Origin: Loripinus fragilis
Taxonomy: Eukaryota > Mollusca > Bivalvia > Lucinida > Lucinidae
Direction of reading: 5' to 3'
Assembly (NCBI GenBank): GCA_964019695.1
Contig: OZ026525.1
Coordinates: 84,516,279-84,580,278, forward strand
DNA: 64,000 nt
Each line of letters opens with the position of its first letter. Positions within the stretch are counted from its first letter, which is position 1. The notes below the pieces were generated by a model that made no database searches, had not been told where the DNA came from, and saw nothing but the letters and a program-made list of their open reading frames with translations. Shown here piece by piece: positions 1 to 9,638 of the stretch. A program made the position numbers and the translations under genes.

Positions 1-2186
1 AATGAAAGGGACTTTGCAGCTGATTGAATTGCAGCATCCCTTCTTGTTTGTTGTAATTCTACAGTCAGAAAAGAAACCATACCCACAGCATGTTTAACTG
101 AAAGAGAAAGTGATTCTAAAATCTGACTGAGCATTTTTGGATTTAAGGACTCTTGTTGTAGACATTTGAAAGCAGCAAATGAGAAAACATCTGTATGAGA
201 TAGCATTCTGAGAGTTTCTCTCAATTGCTTTTCATACATATCCAGGCTTTTGATAGGAATCTGATAATTGCCATTTAAAGACAGATTAAGTTTACTAGCA
301 TCATTATCAAGTGGAGTGGCTGATGAGGTCATAAACTTCTCTGCATGAGCCTGATAATATTTAAGATTGGCAAGAGCCGAAATGTCTTTATTTGTCGGAA
401 GCCAATTTTCAGTGAAAGATTTATTGTTGAGTTTTAACTGATTTTGAATAAAGTTAATACTATCCACAATTAAAGCAGACTGAGGCAGAGAAATTGATTT
501 CCTCTTTTCTTTGACCATCTCAGATTCAATACTAGACTTGGGTCGAGGATTATCGTCAGTCCCAGTTTCTTTCCTTGGAAATTTTTCTTCAGGTAAAATA
601 TTAAAAATTTCATCAATGACCTGGGCGAAGCTGAATTTTTCTTCTTCGTCCTGAAATTCTGGTGGTTCTACATTGGAAAGAAACTGGGAGTCTGCAATAT
701 TTGTGGTTTCTTGAGATTTTGATTTTGATGGGGATTGAAAATCATCATCATGAGGTCCCACTGTTAAACTAATTTCATGTGCAACAGTGGACCTTGAAGG
801 GCTAGGTGTCAAAGATTGTCTAACTGGAGAAACTGACTTCGCATCAGCCCTTTCATTATAAGATTTCTTGCTTCTTCTCTCAGAAGAAGAAGATGATGGT
901 GATCTCCGTCTCTTACGGCCATGTCTATGTCGATGATGTCGTGAGACGGATCTAGATCTATGGTGTCTCTTCTTGTGTCTTCTGGATCTAGATCTAGAAG
1001 AGGAAGAGCTACTAGAAATAGTAGAGCCCGATGAAGAAGAATGCCTGATGCGTTTTTTCTTCTTCTCCGATCTATGTTTCCTCCTAGATCTCCTAGATGG
1101 AGAACTGAAAGAAGGTGACCGGTTATTCGGTGAACTATTTCTTAAGGGTATTCTGAAACCTTGACCATCAAGTCTGCTTGGGCGATCAATCGATTTAGAA
1201 CGATCCCTAGAGACTAATGATCTCCGGTGTCCGGTTTTGTCTGGTACATTATCAGTTCTGTAGCCTATTTTCCGGTAATCAGAACTATTTGTCTGATCCG
1301 GACCAGTAGAATATCTTTTCCTACTGGTAACAGTTGGACCTCTGCCAGAACTATGTCCCATATGCCCAATTGTAGTAGGCTGTTCAGTGGATGACCTTTG
1401 CCCCATTGGAATTCTTCCATGTTGTACAGAAGACAGTTTTAGCTGACCGGTAGACTTATCTAACGTCCTTTGACCGGTAGATAGCTCAACTGTCCCGTGA
1501 CCGGTGGACTCGTCTGTAGATTGGCACCCAGTTCGGTCCGGTCCGGGCCGATCCGGTTCCGTGGATTTGGTCGGTGACTTTTGTCCCGTCCGGTCCCTTC
1601 GGGTAGATAATGGACCGGTCAGCCTGTCCGGAGACTGCTGTTCCGGTCCGCCCGGTCCGGTCGAACATAATTGACCGGTAGACTTGTCCACGAATTCACC
1701 ACTGGTAGATTCATCCAAAGATCGTTGACCGGTGAATCTGTCTGGTGAAGAATGGGATCGAATTTTCCAGTCAGAAAAACCGGATCCCGATGGAGGTGTA
1801 CCGCACTGACTTCCCCTTCCTTTGGCCCTAGGCCTGTCCGGTTGGTCAGTGTGGCGCGGTACGATATCATCCGAAGATGATATGCCTCCCGGATTGATCG
1901 TATGATCAGAAAGGTCATCTACCCCGAACATCTCAGCAGGTGCCGATTTCTTCTTCGGTTTGACCGGTCTTGCAGAAAATGCAAACTGTTCTTTCTCTTT
2001 TGTATTCTTCTTCCCCATCCTGGCTTTGTGAGAACGTCTCTGTTCAAATTTTAACCATGTGCTCAGGGGCCAGGAACAGCAGATTTCACAGGTGTTTTGC
2101 CTGGAACAACAAGAACAATTAGCACATGCCGGGTGGTTGTCCCACAAGGCCTTAAAATGTCCACAAAAACCTTTTGTTTGTGACAT
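1..2186 (-). CDS. Gag-like retroelement ORF with RS-rich region, 3' end outside window
   Basis: An open frame of 728 codons runs without a stop from an ATG at 2186-2184 to the left edge. The N-terminus (residues about 8-40) is Cys-rich (C8, C21, C24, C26, C27, C33, C36, C37) followed by a Trp-containing segment. Residues about 130-260 are rich in Thr/Gly/Pro with a recurring S-T-G-Q/H motif, encoded by recurring accggtca DNA. An Arg/Ser stretch lies near residues 370-430. An acidic linker is followed by a helical C-terminal part that includes RETLRMLSHTDVF and a TRRDAA motif. This layout resembles the Gag-like first ORF of DIRS-type retrotransposons in invertebrates; that family call rests on pattern memory only. 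The enzymatic ORFs would lie left of the window. It faces the reverse-transcriptase ORF at 2285 head-to-head with 98 bp between the start codons. A host SR-type protein is the alternative. Confidence 0.6.
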   Translation of the reverse strand, partial: MSQTKGFCGHFKALWDNHPACANCSCCSRQNTCEICCSWPLSTWLKFEQRRSHKARMGKKNTKEKEQFAFSARPVKPKKKSAPAEMFGVDDLSDHTINPGGISSSDDIVPRHTDQPDRPRAKGRGSQCGTPPSGSGFSDWKIRSHSSPDRFTGQRSLDESTSGEFVDKSTGQLCSTGPGGPEQQSPDRLTGPLSTRRDRTGQKSPTKSTEPDRPGPDRTGCQSTDESTGHGTVELSTGQRTLDKSTGQLKLSSVQHGRIPMGQRSSTEQPTTIGHMGHSSGRGPTVTSRKRYSTGPDQTNSSDYRKIGYRTDNVPDKTGHRRSLVSRDRSKSIDRPSRLDGQGFRIPLRNSSPNNRSPSFSSPSRRSRRKHRSEKKKKRIRHSSSSGSTISSSSSSSRSRSRRHKKRHHRSRSVSRHHRHRHGRKRRRSPSSSSSERRSKKSYNERADAKSVSPVRQSLTPSPSRSTVAHEISLTVGPHDDDFQSPSKSKSQETTNIADSQFLSNVEPPEFQDEEEKFSFAQVIDEIFNILPEEKFPRKETGTDDNPRPKSSIESEMVKEKRKSISLPQSALIVDSINFIQNQLKLNNKSFTENWLPTNKDISALANLKYYQAHAEKFMTSSATPLDNDASKLNLSLNGNYQIPIKSLDMYEKQLRETLRMLSHTDVFSFAAFKCLQQESLNPKMLSQILESLSLSVKHAVGMVSFLTVELQQTRRDAAIQSAAKSLS

Positions 2187-2284
2187 AAAGGCCTTGAGGT
2201 GAAACCCGGGAAGAAAACTAAATAAACAAAGCAAATACGAATTTATCACCCAGAAAAAACTGATAGCTATTCACTCGAAACGAA
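2187..2284. promoter_or_regulatory. Short divergent spacer between Gag-like and RT ORFs
   Basis: 98 bp separate two outward-facing start codons. It is AT-rich with no clear TATA box. It may hold a 5' truncation junction of the LINE or a shared promoter; the sequence does not decide. Confidence 0.25.
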
Positions 2285-5233
2285 ATGGCGGACGTAATCG
2301 AAAGCACCTCTCGACGAGTACTCAAAATCACTGAAGATGCCTTTGATAAGGCTGCAGAAGAGGCAAAGGTGGCTTGGACTCAGGTACTGTGTGGTAAAAT
2401 CTCGTTCGCCAGCTCAGGAAAAGAAATGTGGGAGAGCCTCAACAAACTTACAACATATCAAGAATACAACAGTGGTGGTGTTTTGCCATTAAAAGACGAA
2501 GACAGAAAGGCAGTTTTTGACAGAGAAGAAAAGTGTGCATTATTGGAAAAGGTTTTCTTTGCTGGAAAACACTTGGAAGACTGTAAGTTTGATGAGCAGT
2601 TCAAGAGGTTTGTGGAGAAGTCGGTACTAGTAAACGACGATGATTCATCAGAAAAGAGCAGAGAAGAATTGAATAACTGTAACGAGTTTCTAAATTATGA
2701 AATCTCTATTGGTGAGGTGGAGGCTGCATTGCAGCTTCTCAAAACTAACAAGTCTCCAGGTCCCGATGAAGTTTTCACTGAATTACTGAAGAATGCTGGT
2801 GAAGAGTTTAAAATGGCTATATGTAAATTGTTTCAGAGGTCTTGGAACGAGGCAGTAGTACCATCTAAATGGAAAGTTGCGGAAGTTAAATTCCTAAGGA
2901 AGAATGGCAAAAACAGTTATCATGATCCTGGATCTTACAGACCTATTAGTCTGACCAGTTACCTATGTAAATCCATGGAAAGAATTGTAACGCACAGATT
3001 ATATGGCTTTGCTGAACACTTTAATCTCATAGACAAAGAGCAGGAAGGATTCCGAAGATTGAGAGGAACTGTAGATGCCTTGTTACGTTTGACCCAGGAC
3101 ATAGTTGATGGTTTTAACAAAAAAGAGAGTACTGCTGCCTTGTTCATAGATATAGAAAAAGCATATGACAGTGTTTGGCATGAGGGCCTTTTGTTCAAGC
3201 TGAAGGAATTGGGAATAAGAGGAAGAGTTTGGGAGTGGATAAAGAATTTCTTAAAAGACAGAAAAGCAGTGATCAACATGGCAGGAAAAAGAGCCCAAGA
3301 GTTTTGTATTAAGATTGGACTTCCTCAAGGGTCGGTTTTATCACCATTGTTATTTTTACTGTTCATAGTTGATTGCTTCAAGAATGTGAGTGGAAAGAAA
3401 GTAAAATTTGCGGACGATGGGACTATATGGAAGAGTGGAGAAGATTGGAGATATTTGCTGGATGAATTAAAGGAGGATTTCAAGAGGCATGTATGTGAAT
3501 ATGCAGGAAGATGGCGGGTAAAGATAAGTATAATAAAGACAGAGTTCTGTGTGTTTTCTTTGGATAACCACATCCTGGAAGAGGCCAGTAAATATAATTT
3601 TACCATAGATGACAAGATAATCAAACATAATCCAACTCCAAAATTACTTGGAGTAACCCTAGATGAAAAGTTAAAGTTTGAGTTGCATACAGAGAAAGTG
3701 GAACAGAAAGCATTGAAAACAGTTGCATTATTAAGAAAGGTGAAAGAAACTGAAGCGATAAATACAAAATGTATGCTGCAGCTGTACAAGGCTTTAGTCA
3801 CCCCACAGTTAGAGTATGCAGCTGCAGTATGGCAGATAGGTAATTGTGCAGCATTGGAAAAAATCCAGAGGAAAGGACTGGCTGTATGTTTAGGTGTTCC
3901 AGGAACAGCTGGCTTGGAAGCATTAGAGGTGGAAGCTGGGATAAAACCATTAGAGATAAGAAGAGAAGAACTGGCTGTTAGACAAGCCGTCCGGATAATG
4001 ATGAAGGGGGATGAAGAAAACATAAAAGTTAGTTGGGATAATTTCCAGGACAAAGAGGAAACTGAGCAGAGGTTATCCCCATTTGGGAAAATGAACATGC
4101 AGGTGGCAGATATGGTTTCGAACACTGGTGTTTCATTAAACAACTTAGAGAAGGAGTGTAACTACTTAGACTCTCTACAACCAAGTAAACAGAAACCTGA
4201 ATATTGGAATATCCTTGGTTCTTCAAAGTCAAGGACAGGAGATCAAGAGGAATTGTCTAGAGAGATAATTGGTGGCATTCTGGACAGTTGTGATGATGGA
4301 ACAGCAGTTGTTTTCACAGATGGCTCCTGTCTTGGAAATCCTGGACCCTGTGGTGCTGGAGCTTGTGTCTTTCCTCCAGGAGTAAGTGAACCCATTTTGC
4401 TAAAGCAGCCAGTGAGCAGCAGAGGATCTATTCTCCTTGGTGAGGTAGTTGCAATTAAAATGGCCCTTCAATACCTCTATAGGTACAAAACACAGAAACC
4501 ATCAGGCTTAAGAAAGGTCCATATTTTTTCAGACAGCCAGAGTGCGGTTGGACAGTTGACGCTTGGTTGGGAAGCGAAATCTCATAGGTCTACAACTCAA
4601 GAGGTAAAGTCAGAAATAAATAGGTTACAGGATTTAAGAGTAGAGGTAGAGCTGTCTTGGTCGCCTGGGCATGCAAACATCAAAGGAAATGAGCTGGCTG
4701 ATCAACAGGCAAAGGAAGCAGCTCAGGAAGCCAAAGATGCTGAAAATCTCCAAGCTGTGTCCTCATTTGGTGATGTGAAGATGGCAGCAAAAGAATCCGG
4801 TAACATAAAGTGGCAGAGTAGATGGGAGACTTCAGACAGAGGTAGAAACCTATATACATTTAGACCTAATGTGGGACATACATTAAAACATTCATTTGCA
4901 TCAACAGTAGGGGAGAGTATTATATCTCAATTAAGGACAGGCTATGTAGGTCTTAATGAATACCTACATAAGTGTAATTTCAAAGACTCTGATTTATGTA
5001 AGTGTGGAGCAAAGGAAACTGTCAGTCACTACCTGCTTGAGTGCAATGAGTTTGATACAGCCAGAGAATTAATGAGAAAAAAGCTCTTCGAAACATGCGG
5101 CATCATACATTTGGACATGAACCTATTGTTAGATGCAAAACAGGACGACATTTACAAAGACTGGAGAAGCGTCATACTAACAGAACTGGAGAACTTTGTG
5201 GCAGAAACCAGGCGTTTTGCCACACAAAATTAA
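2285..5233 (+). CDS. Non-LTR retrotransposon reverse transcriptase-RNase H, no endonuclease domain
   Basis: The intact 982-residue ORF carries a LINE reverse transcriptase. Visible motifs are SPGPDEVFTELLK (about 157-169), YRPISLTSYLCKSMERI (218-234), FIDIEKAYD with D289, GLPQGSVLSPLLF (345-357) and the catalytic FADD box with D377/D378. An RNase H domain follows, with D679 (FTDGS), E720, D750 (FSDSQSA) and D806 (GNELAD), so the catalytic set is complete. A terminal Cys/His motif (C905, C907, H915, C920) is typical of these elements. An RNase H C-terminal to the RT points to the I-group (I/Nimb-like) LINEs. The first 110 residues match the linker that normally follows the apurinic endonuclease, so the roughly 230-residue endonuclease is missing. 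This is either 5' truncation on insertion, with a fortuitous start, or an endonuclease-less form. It lies in the 3' part of GPATCH3, in opposite orientation. Confidence 0.9.
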   Translation: MADVIESTSRRVLKITEDAFDKAAEEAKVAWTQVLCGKISFASSGKEMWESLNKLTTYQEYNSGGVLPLKDEDRKAVFDREEKCALLEKVFFAGKHLEDCKFDEQFKRFVEKSVLVNDDDSSEKSREELNNCNEFLNYEISIGEVEAALQLLKTNKSPGPDEVFTELLKNAGEEFKMAICKLFQRSWNEAVVPSKWKVAEVKFLRKNGKNSYHDPGSYRPISLTSYLCKSMERIVTHRLYGFAEHFNLIDKEQEGFRRLRGTVDALLRLTQDIVDGFNKKESTAALFIDIEKAYDSVWHEGLLFKLKELGIRGRVWEWIKNFLKDRKAVINMAGKRAQEFCIKIGLPQGSVLSPLLFLLFIVDCFKNVSGKKVKFADDGTIWKSGEDWRYLLDELKEDFKRHVCEYAGRWRVKISIIKTEFCVFSLDNHILEEASKYNFTIDDKIIKHNPTPKLLGVTLDEKLKFELHTEKVEQKALKTVALLRKVKETEAINTKCMLQLYKALVTPQLEYAAAVWQIGNCAALEKIQRKGLAVCLGVPGTAGLEALEVEAGIKPLEIRREELAVRQAVRIMMKGDEENIKVSWDNFQDKEETEQRLSPFGKMNMQVADMVSNTGVSLNNLEKECNYLDSLQPSKQKPEYWNILGSSKSRTGDQEELSREIIGGILDSCDDGTAVVFTDGSCLGNPGPCGAGACVFPPGVSEPILLKQPVSSRGSILLGEVVAIKMALQYLYRYKTQKPSGLRKVHIFSDSQSAVGQLTLGWEAKSHRSTTQEVKSEINRLQDLRVEVELSWSPGHANIKGNELADQQAKEAAQEAKDAENLQAVSSFGDVKMAAKESGNIKWQSRWETSDRGRNLYTFRPNVGHTLKHSFASTVGESIISQLRTGYVGLNEYLHKCNFKDSDLCKCGAKETVSHYLLECNEFDTARELMRKKLFETCGIIHLDMNLLLDAKQDDIYKDWRSVILTELENFVAETRRFATQN

Positions 5234-5782
5234 AATAAAAGTCATAACACGCATCACCGCATACCGCGAGTCAATACAAGTGTAGTAATACCAGTGATAA
5301 GAAGATACCTGCGAGATTATGTGGCCTGATGGCCTAAATACAGAAATACAGAAATACGAGTGAAAAAAGGACAAATTCGACTATAAAAAATAATCCAAGA
5401 CGAAATGGACAAAGTCCATTCAGTCGGAAAAAATATGTATAAATGCGAGAAAGGTGAACAAAATTCACAGACGAGGACTCGCGGTAAATATAAGAAAGTA
5501 TTGGCAGCAAAATGATGAAAATAGAAGGAGCATAACAACCAAGAACGATGAATTTTAAAAGAAAATTCTTCCGATTCAAAATGTCTGCCTTCTTCCTTTC
5601 ACCAATACAAATTTTATGAAGCCACGTGCACTTCCGTGCTTCAATTCCGGTATTCCGTGATGTCATTCGAGTCTATATTTAATCCTGAACAGGGATACAC
5701 CAAGGTCACGGCTCTTAAGTTTGTATTGGTGGCAACAGGGTTGTAGCTATAAGATAAATATATGGTAGTAGCGCTATTAATA
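5234..5782. other. LINE 3' region and unassigned sequence
   Basis: This is non-coding and AT-rich. The first roughly 170 bases probably belong to the LINE 3' UTR, with a duplicated 'cagaaata' motif near 5340. No poly-A tail or target duplication was recognised. Short minus-strand ORFs here show no protein signature. Confidence 0.4.
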
Positions 5783-6032
5783 TGGCATGGGGTGTTTTGT
5801 CCCGGGATGTTTTGTCCGGCTCCCACTTCGTGCACATACTTTTGCTTGTAACTGACAACAACCCTTCTTGAATGATTCAGCGGAAGGGAGGAGAATGACC
5901 ATAGAAATTATTTCATGATCAATCTCCACAAAAGTATGGGACGGGGCCTTGATCAAACTTGCGACCCCTGGATCTGTAGTCAGACTCACATCTGTTGCCA
6001 GACACGTTACCTACTGCGCTAAGCGGCCCGGT
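5783..6032 (-). repeat. tRNA-derived SINE
   Basis: On the minus strand the 5' end reads as a tRNA-like head. It has a box A-like TAGCGCAGTAGG at about 6021-6010 and a degenerate box B (GTTTGATC) at about 5958-5951. A non-tRNA body follows to about 5783. The 3' end is not sharply defined. Confidence 0.6.
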
Positions 6033-6432
6033 TAAAAATAAGTGTTTTTATTGTAGTAAATCAAGCCTCTAGATACAGTGTAGGAGTATAAAAAAATCTA
6101 CTTTCCCAACCACAACATATGTATTGAGTACTCAATTTGTAACACCCACTTGCATATGAACACATATAACAAATCTTTAAATTGACAGATAAGATTGTTT
6201 AACTGGACCTGTAGTATGTTCAATTTAGACTCAGCCAGGGTCATCCCACTTGAATTCACAGACTTAAAAAGAATGTTAGAGTAAAATTAACTACAGTCTA
6301 GAATCCCTTGAAGACTTTGCAGATTTGACAAATCATAGATTGGGCACTCACATTACCATGAGTACAGCATTAGGTCCAGATAAGTCTATTTTATGCAGCT
6401 AAAATTGCGTTTATTTCCTTACCCATCAATTC

Positions 6433-6507
6433 AAACATGTGTTGTGGATGCTCAAAAGAACCGTCTCATTGAGACGGTTCTTTTGAGAACCCACAACATA
6501 TGTTTTG
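6433..6507. repeat. Hairpin MITE, family H, copy 1
   Basis: Near-perfect palindrome centred on the arms AAAAGAACCGTCTCA and TGAGACGGTTCTTTT, continued by imperfect outer arms (aaacatgtgttgtgg / ccacaacatatgttt). It lies in intron 3 of GPATCH3. Confidence 0.85.
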
Positions 6508-6781
6508 ACTGAAAAATAAAAAAGATAATTTTTCCAGTGCACACTTATCTGGAGGCCTGATTAGAGCAGATTTAGGGAACGGTCGAGCTCTGGCTATATA
6601 CACAGTCACTTACTAGCTTTCTTCTTTTCACTACCACATCACATCAAAGGTATAGATAAAAAAAAATATGAGCATAAAATTGTGATAATGTTCTCATCCA
6701 AAGCTTTATGATTTGTTTTGGGCGCTCAAAAGTACTGAGTAAAATTGTAAATGTTTTTGTACCTATAAATTTAAAATTTAG

Positions 6782-6853
6782 CATTTGTTTTGGTGCTCAA
6801 AAGAACCGTCTCATTGAGACGGTCCTTTTGAGTACTCACAACATATGATTTGA
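6782..6853. repeat. Hairpin MITE, family H, copy 2
   Basis: Same palindrome as at 6433, with one arm mismatch (ggtcc for ggttc). It lies 275 bp from copy 1, also in intron 3. Confidence 0.85.
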
Positions 6854-6924
6854 CTGAGAAATAAAAATAGTACATTTACATACTCTTAACTAAAGGTCTT
6901 TTGCATTCAGTCTGATCGGAGCAA

Positions 6925-7234
6925 ATATGAGAGTCTGGATGGGGTATAATGATTAGTGAATAATGGCCCTTTTTTATAATGAATAGTGAATAATGAGCCA
7001 AAAAAATAATGAATAGTGAATATTGAGGGCCTAAAAATAATGAATAATCCTTTTTTTAATGAATTGAAGAAAAAATAATGAATAGTGACTAATCAGATTT
7101 CTTTGCCACCTTTTTTACTGTTAATGAATAATTGGTCTTATTTTAATGAATAACCAAAAATTTTAATGAGATGAATGATGGGCTAAATATTTAATGAATA
7201 GTGAATACCAGACCCCCCATCCAGACCCTCATAT
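6925..7234. mobile_element. TIR-bounded element with degenerate AATGAATAGTG tandem interior
   Basis: The left end has ATATGAGAGTCTGGATGGGG. The right end is its near-exact inverse complement (one mismatch in 20). The interior is a degenerate array of aatgaatagtgaata-like units separated by short spacers. It has no coding capacity and is probably a non-autonomous DNA element carrying satellite-like repeats. The right end is 38 bp from the donor site of GPATCH3 exon 3. Confidence 0.75.
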
Positions 7235-7272
7235 ATAATTTATATGTTAAAATGAGCTCCTTTAATACTTAC

Positions 7273-7447
7273 CTCCTTCCTGAGCATGCCAGTATTGAGC
7301 ATCAGTATAGAAGACAAGACCACTTCCACCTTTCTCCCACTTCAATTCTATTTCCTCTTCAAATAGCCTCTCCTTGTTCCGCTCCTGGTTAGACGGGTCA
7401 TCATACAGGGCTTCATGTCGCTCCCACTCCTCACAGGAATCATTGTC
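7273..7447 (-). CDS. GPATCH3: GPATCH3 orthologue, coding exon 3
   Basis: The 175-bp exon encodes EEWERHEALYDD, then LFEEEIELKWEKGGSG and LVFYTDAQYW. This is the most conserved acidic block of animal GPATCH3, lying between the N-terminal region and the G-patch. The acceptor is TTTTGTTCAAG just above 7447. The donor is GAAGGAG followed by GTAAGT (7272-7267). It enters in phase 0, fitting the end of exon 2, and leaves in phase 1. A 242-bp MITE ends 13 bp upstream of the exon, so the branch-point region is mostly transposon-derived. The protein is an RNA-associated G-patch factor; in mammals it has been reported to restrain RIG-I-like receptor/MAVS antiviral signalling. The following exons were not found in the window. 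Confidence 0.93.
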
Positions 7448-7460
7448 CTTGAACAAAATA

Positions 7461-7702
7461 ATTGAGCCATGACATGTGATTTCCAACAATGTGTCATTTT
7501 GACAAGTGTAGACTCAGACAAGCCTTTGCAGCCTCCTTTTAAGCTTAGAAACTCCAAATGGTGTTCAATCAGTAGCTTAACACTCATAGAATATTCAAGG
7601 GACTGGCAAAGGCTCTGATCAGACTGTGCATATGCGCAGGCTGATCTGAGGCTTTGCTGGTCGCACATACCACATTGTTGGAAATCTCATGTCAAGGCTC
7701 AA
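7461..7702. mobile_element. MITE, family M1, copy 1 (abuts GPATCH3 exon 3 acceptor)
   Basis: The 242-bp element has ends attgagccatgacatgtgat and its inverse (atctcatgtcaaggctcaat). An internal dyad is built on ctgatcagactg / caggctgatctg. Copies of the same family lie at 51249 and 53127. Confidence 0.85.
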
Positions 7703-7811
7703 TCCTTTCAAAGCTGATAGATTCTTCCACCCACCTAGACATAGGTTTGGATGGTCCCAGGTCTCCAGATAAGAGTTCATTATTGAAAATTAGTTTTTTA
7801 TTTCTCAATCT

Positions 7812-7890
7812 AAACATATGTTTAATGTGGGGTATCCAAAAGAACCGTCTCAATAAGATGGTTCTTTTGAGCACTCAATACACATGTTTA
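7812..7890. repeat. Hairpin MITE, family H, copy 3
   Basis: Palindrome gaaccgtctca / taagatggttc flanked by AAAAG and CTTTT. This is the most diverged copy. It lies in intron 2 of GPATCH3. Confidence 0.75.
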
Positions 7891-8485
7891 TACTAATGGT
7901 TAACAAAATAATTACAATTTTACACATAGAAATATTCTTTTCTGGACCTGCAATCCAAGACCTATACCTTATATATTCCTTTTTTTTTGACCCACCTAGT
8001 AAGGATAAAAATACACACATATAGCACAATATGACTGGTTGACATGAAATACTCACGTTCAACTTGAAAATCTAAAATCTTCTCTTAATATTTACAGTAA
8101 AAATGAAATTGTAAAATCAAACACCTGCATGGGTGTGGAAATAGCAAATGTTGATACTTACTTACCCAGAAACAAATTAATTGTCATTTGTAAGGTACTT
8201 GTCCAAAGAAACTGTTTACTTGTCCCTAAGAAAGAAGCTACATGTAGCTTAGCCCTTACTGCTTAAACAATATACTCACTATTCGTTAATAGACCCCTTT
8301 CACATTGTTATCTCCCTTAGCAATCGCTCTTCAATTGGAAAATCGATAAAGTTGTTTTTGAAAATGAAGGGGCAGATTGCTTGTTAGCTACATTGTCAAA
8401 ACACACAATGATGCTTAATAAGTGGATTATTTGGCCTTTTAACGCCAGAATGAGATTTCTTATTCTAGAAATAATATAAATTAAT

Positions 8486-8716
8486 ACTTTCATATACATG
8501 GGAGCGCACTGGCTCATTGGTAGAGTGCTTGACTCTAGACCGAAGGGCCGCGGGTTCGAGCCTCACCGGCGTCACTGCGTTGTGTCCTTGGGCAAGACAC
8601 ATTAATCCTAGCTTAGTACTGGTTCAACCCAGGAAGACCCGTCCCTTTATAACTGAAAGATTGTTGATGGGACATAAAGAATCAAATCAAACAAACAAAC
8701 AAACTTTCATATACAT
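8486..8716 (+). repeat. Full-length tRNA-derived SINE with 14-bp target duplication
   Basis: A tRNA-like head carries box A (TGGCTCATTGGTAGAGTG, from 8510) and box B (GGTTCGAGCC, 8553-8562). A conserved body follows with gtgtccttgggcaagacac, as in Meta-type SINEs. The tail is an (aaac)n run ending at 8702. The 14-bp sequence actttcatatacat flanks it exactly at 8486-8499 and 8703-8716, so the insertion is complete and fairly young. It lies in intron 2 of GPATCH3. Confidence 0.92.
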
Positions 8717-9401
8717 TTTAAAAGTCTTCCGTATTTTTTGCTTTAAAAAGTGTAAAATATACTTTGATATCGAGCTAAAATCAGCGGCTTCTTCAGGCAC
8801 ATAATCGCCAAAGCTATTTGAAATACATGCATTAATAAAACAAGCGAGTCTGTTGTGCGAACATCGACAGCTCAGACGAGTCTGAGCAGTCTCACCAGGA
8901 CTTTCGCTGCTCACACACACACCTCGGATCCATTGTTGTGTCCATGCGCACACAAACTAGAAAGGCGGTGCGTGTAGACAGGGAGGCTCAGACAGAAATT
9001 AGATCTAAGGCTTCTAGCCCCACCAGATAAGCATGAATGCTGCTGCATGCTACCAAATAGACGTGCGTGCATGCTGCTAGATAGTTGCGCATAATGACTA
9101 AGCATATGCGATATATATCAAAATATCATTAAACATAACCGTAAGTAGATACCTCCATTTATAGACCAATTAAATTCCATAGTTTCTACACAACGTCTAT
9201 TCGTGCGCAGGCTCGCAAGAATCATCGCTGCTCGCTAACACAAATAATGGATGTACATGAAGACTCAGATCAATTTTCTAAAACACCAGCCCGGCTGGTT
9301 GAGACTGCGTGGGTATACTATATATTGGCGCCTATAAGTACCAATTAAAGAAAGGGACATCTCAATTAAAGGACCGGATGCATATTAGTACATATTGGAA
9401 A
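8717..9401. other. Intron 2 sequence, nothing recognised
   Basis: Non-coding, with no convincing ORF. Around 8880-9000 it is locally GC-richer with ca-rich stretches. No gene signature or clear repeat boundary is visible. Confidence 0.4.
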
Positions 9402-9638
9402 GGGCCTCAACACGAGAAAACCTGACATTGGTGCATGTGAACAACAAGGAGCAGGCCCGTATTCGTATCCATCCGCGAAGTCTGATCAGCGCCTTTACTG
9501 TTCACTTATGAAAAGTATAATAACTAAACTTGCTTCATGCAAAATTTCATTTTTACCCGTGGTCTCTTAAGATGAACAGACTGGTTTGAGTTTTACTCGG
9601 TCAGAAACCCGCAAGGCTGGTTTTCTCGTGTGATAGCC
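9402..9638. mobile_element. MITE, family M3, copy 1
   Basis: The ends are gcctcaacacgagaaaacct and, inverted at the right, ggctatcacacgagaaaacc. The interior has ccgcgaagtctgatcagcgc and a block (acagactggtttgag, tcagaaacccg) shared with copies at 44932 and 58366. Confidence 0.65.

Noticed and set aside
973..1164. 63-codon Leu/Glu-rich plus-strand ORF
   Set aside because: Antisense shadow of the Arg/Ser tract of the Gag-like ORF.
2959..4232. Long minus-strand open frames (up to 272 codons)
   Set aside because: They lie antisense to the RT-RNase H ORF and have Ser/Phe-rich composition typical of shadow frames.
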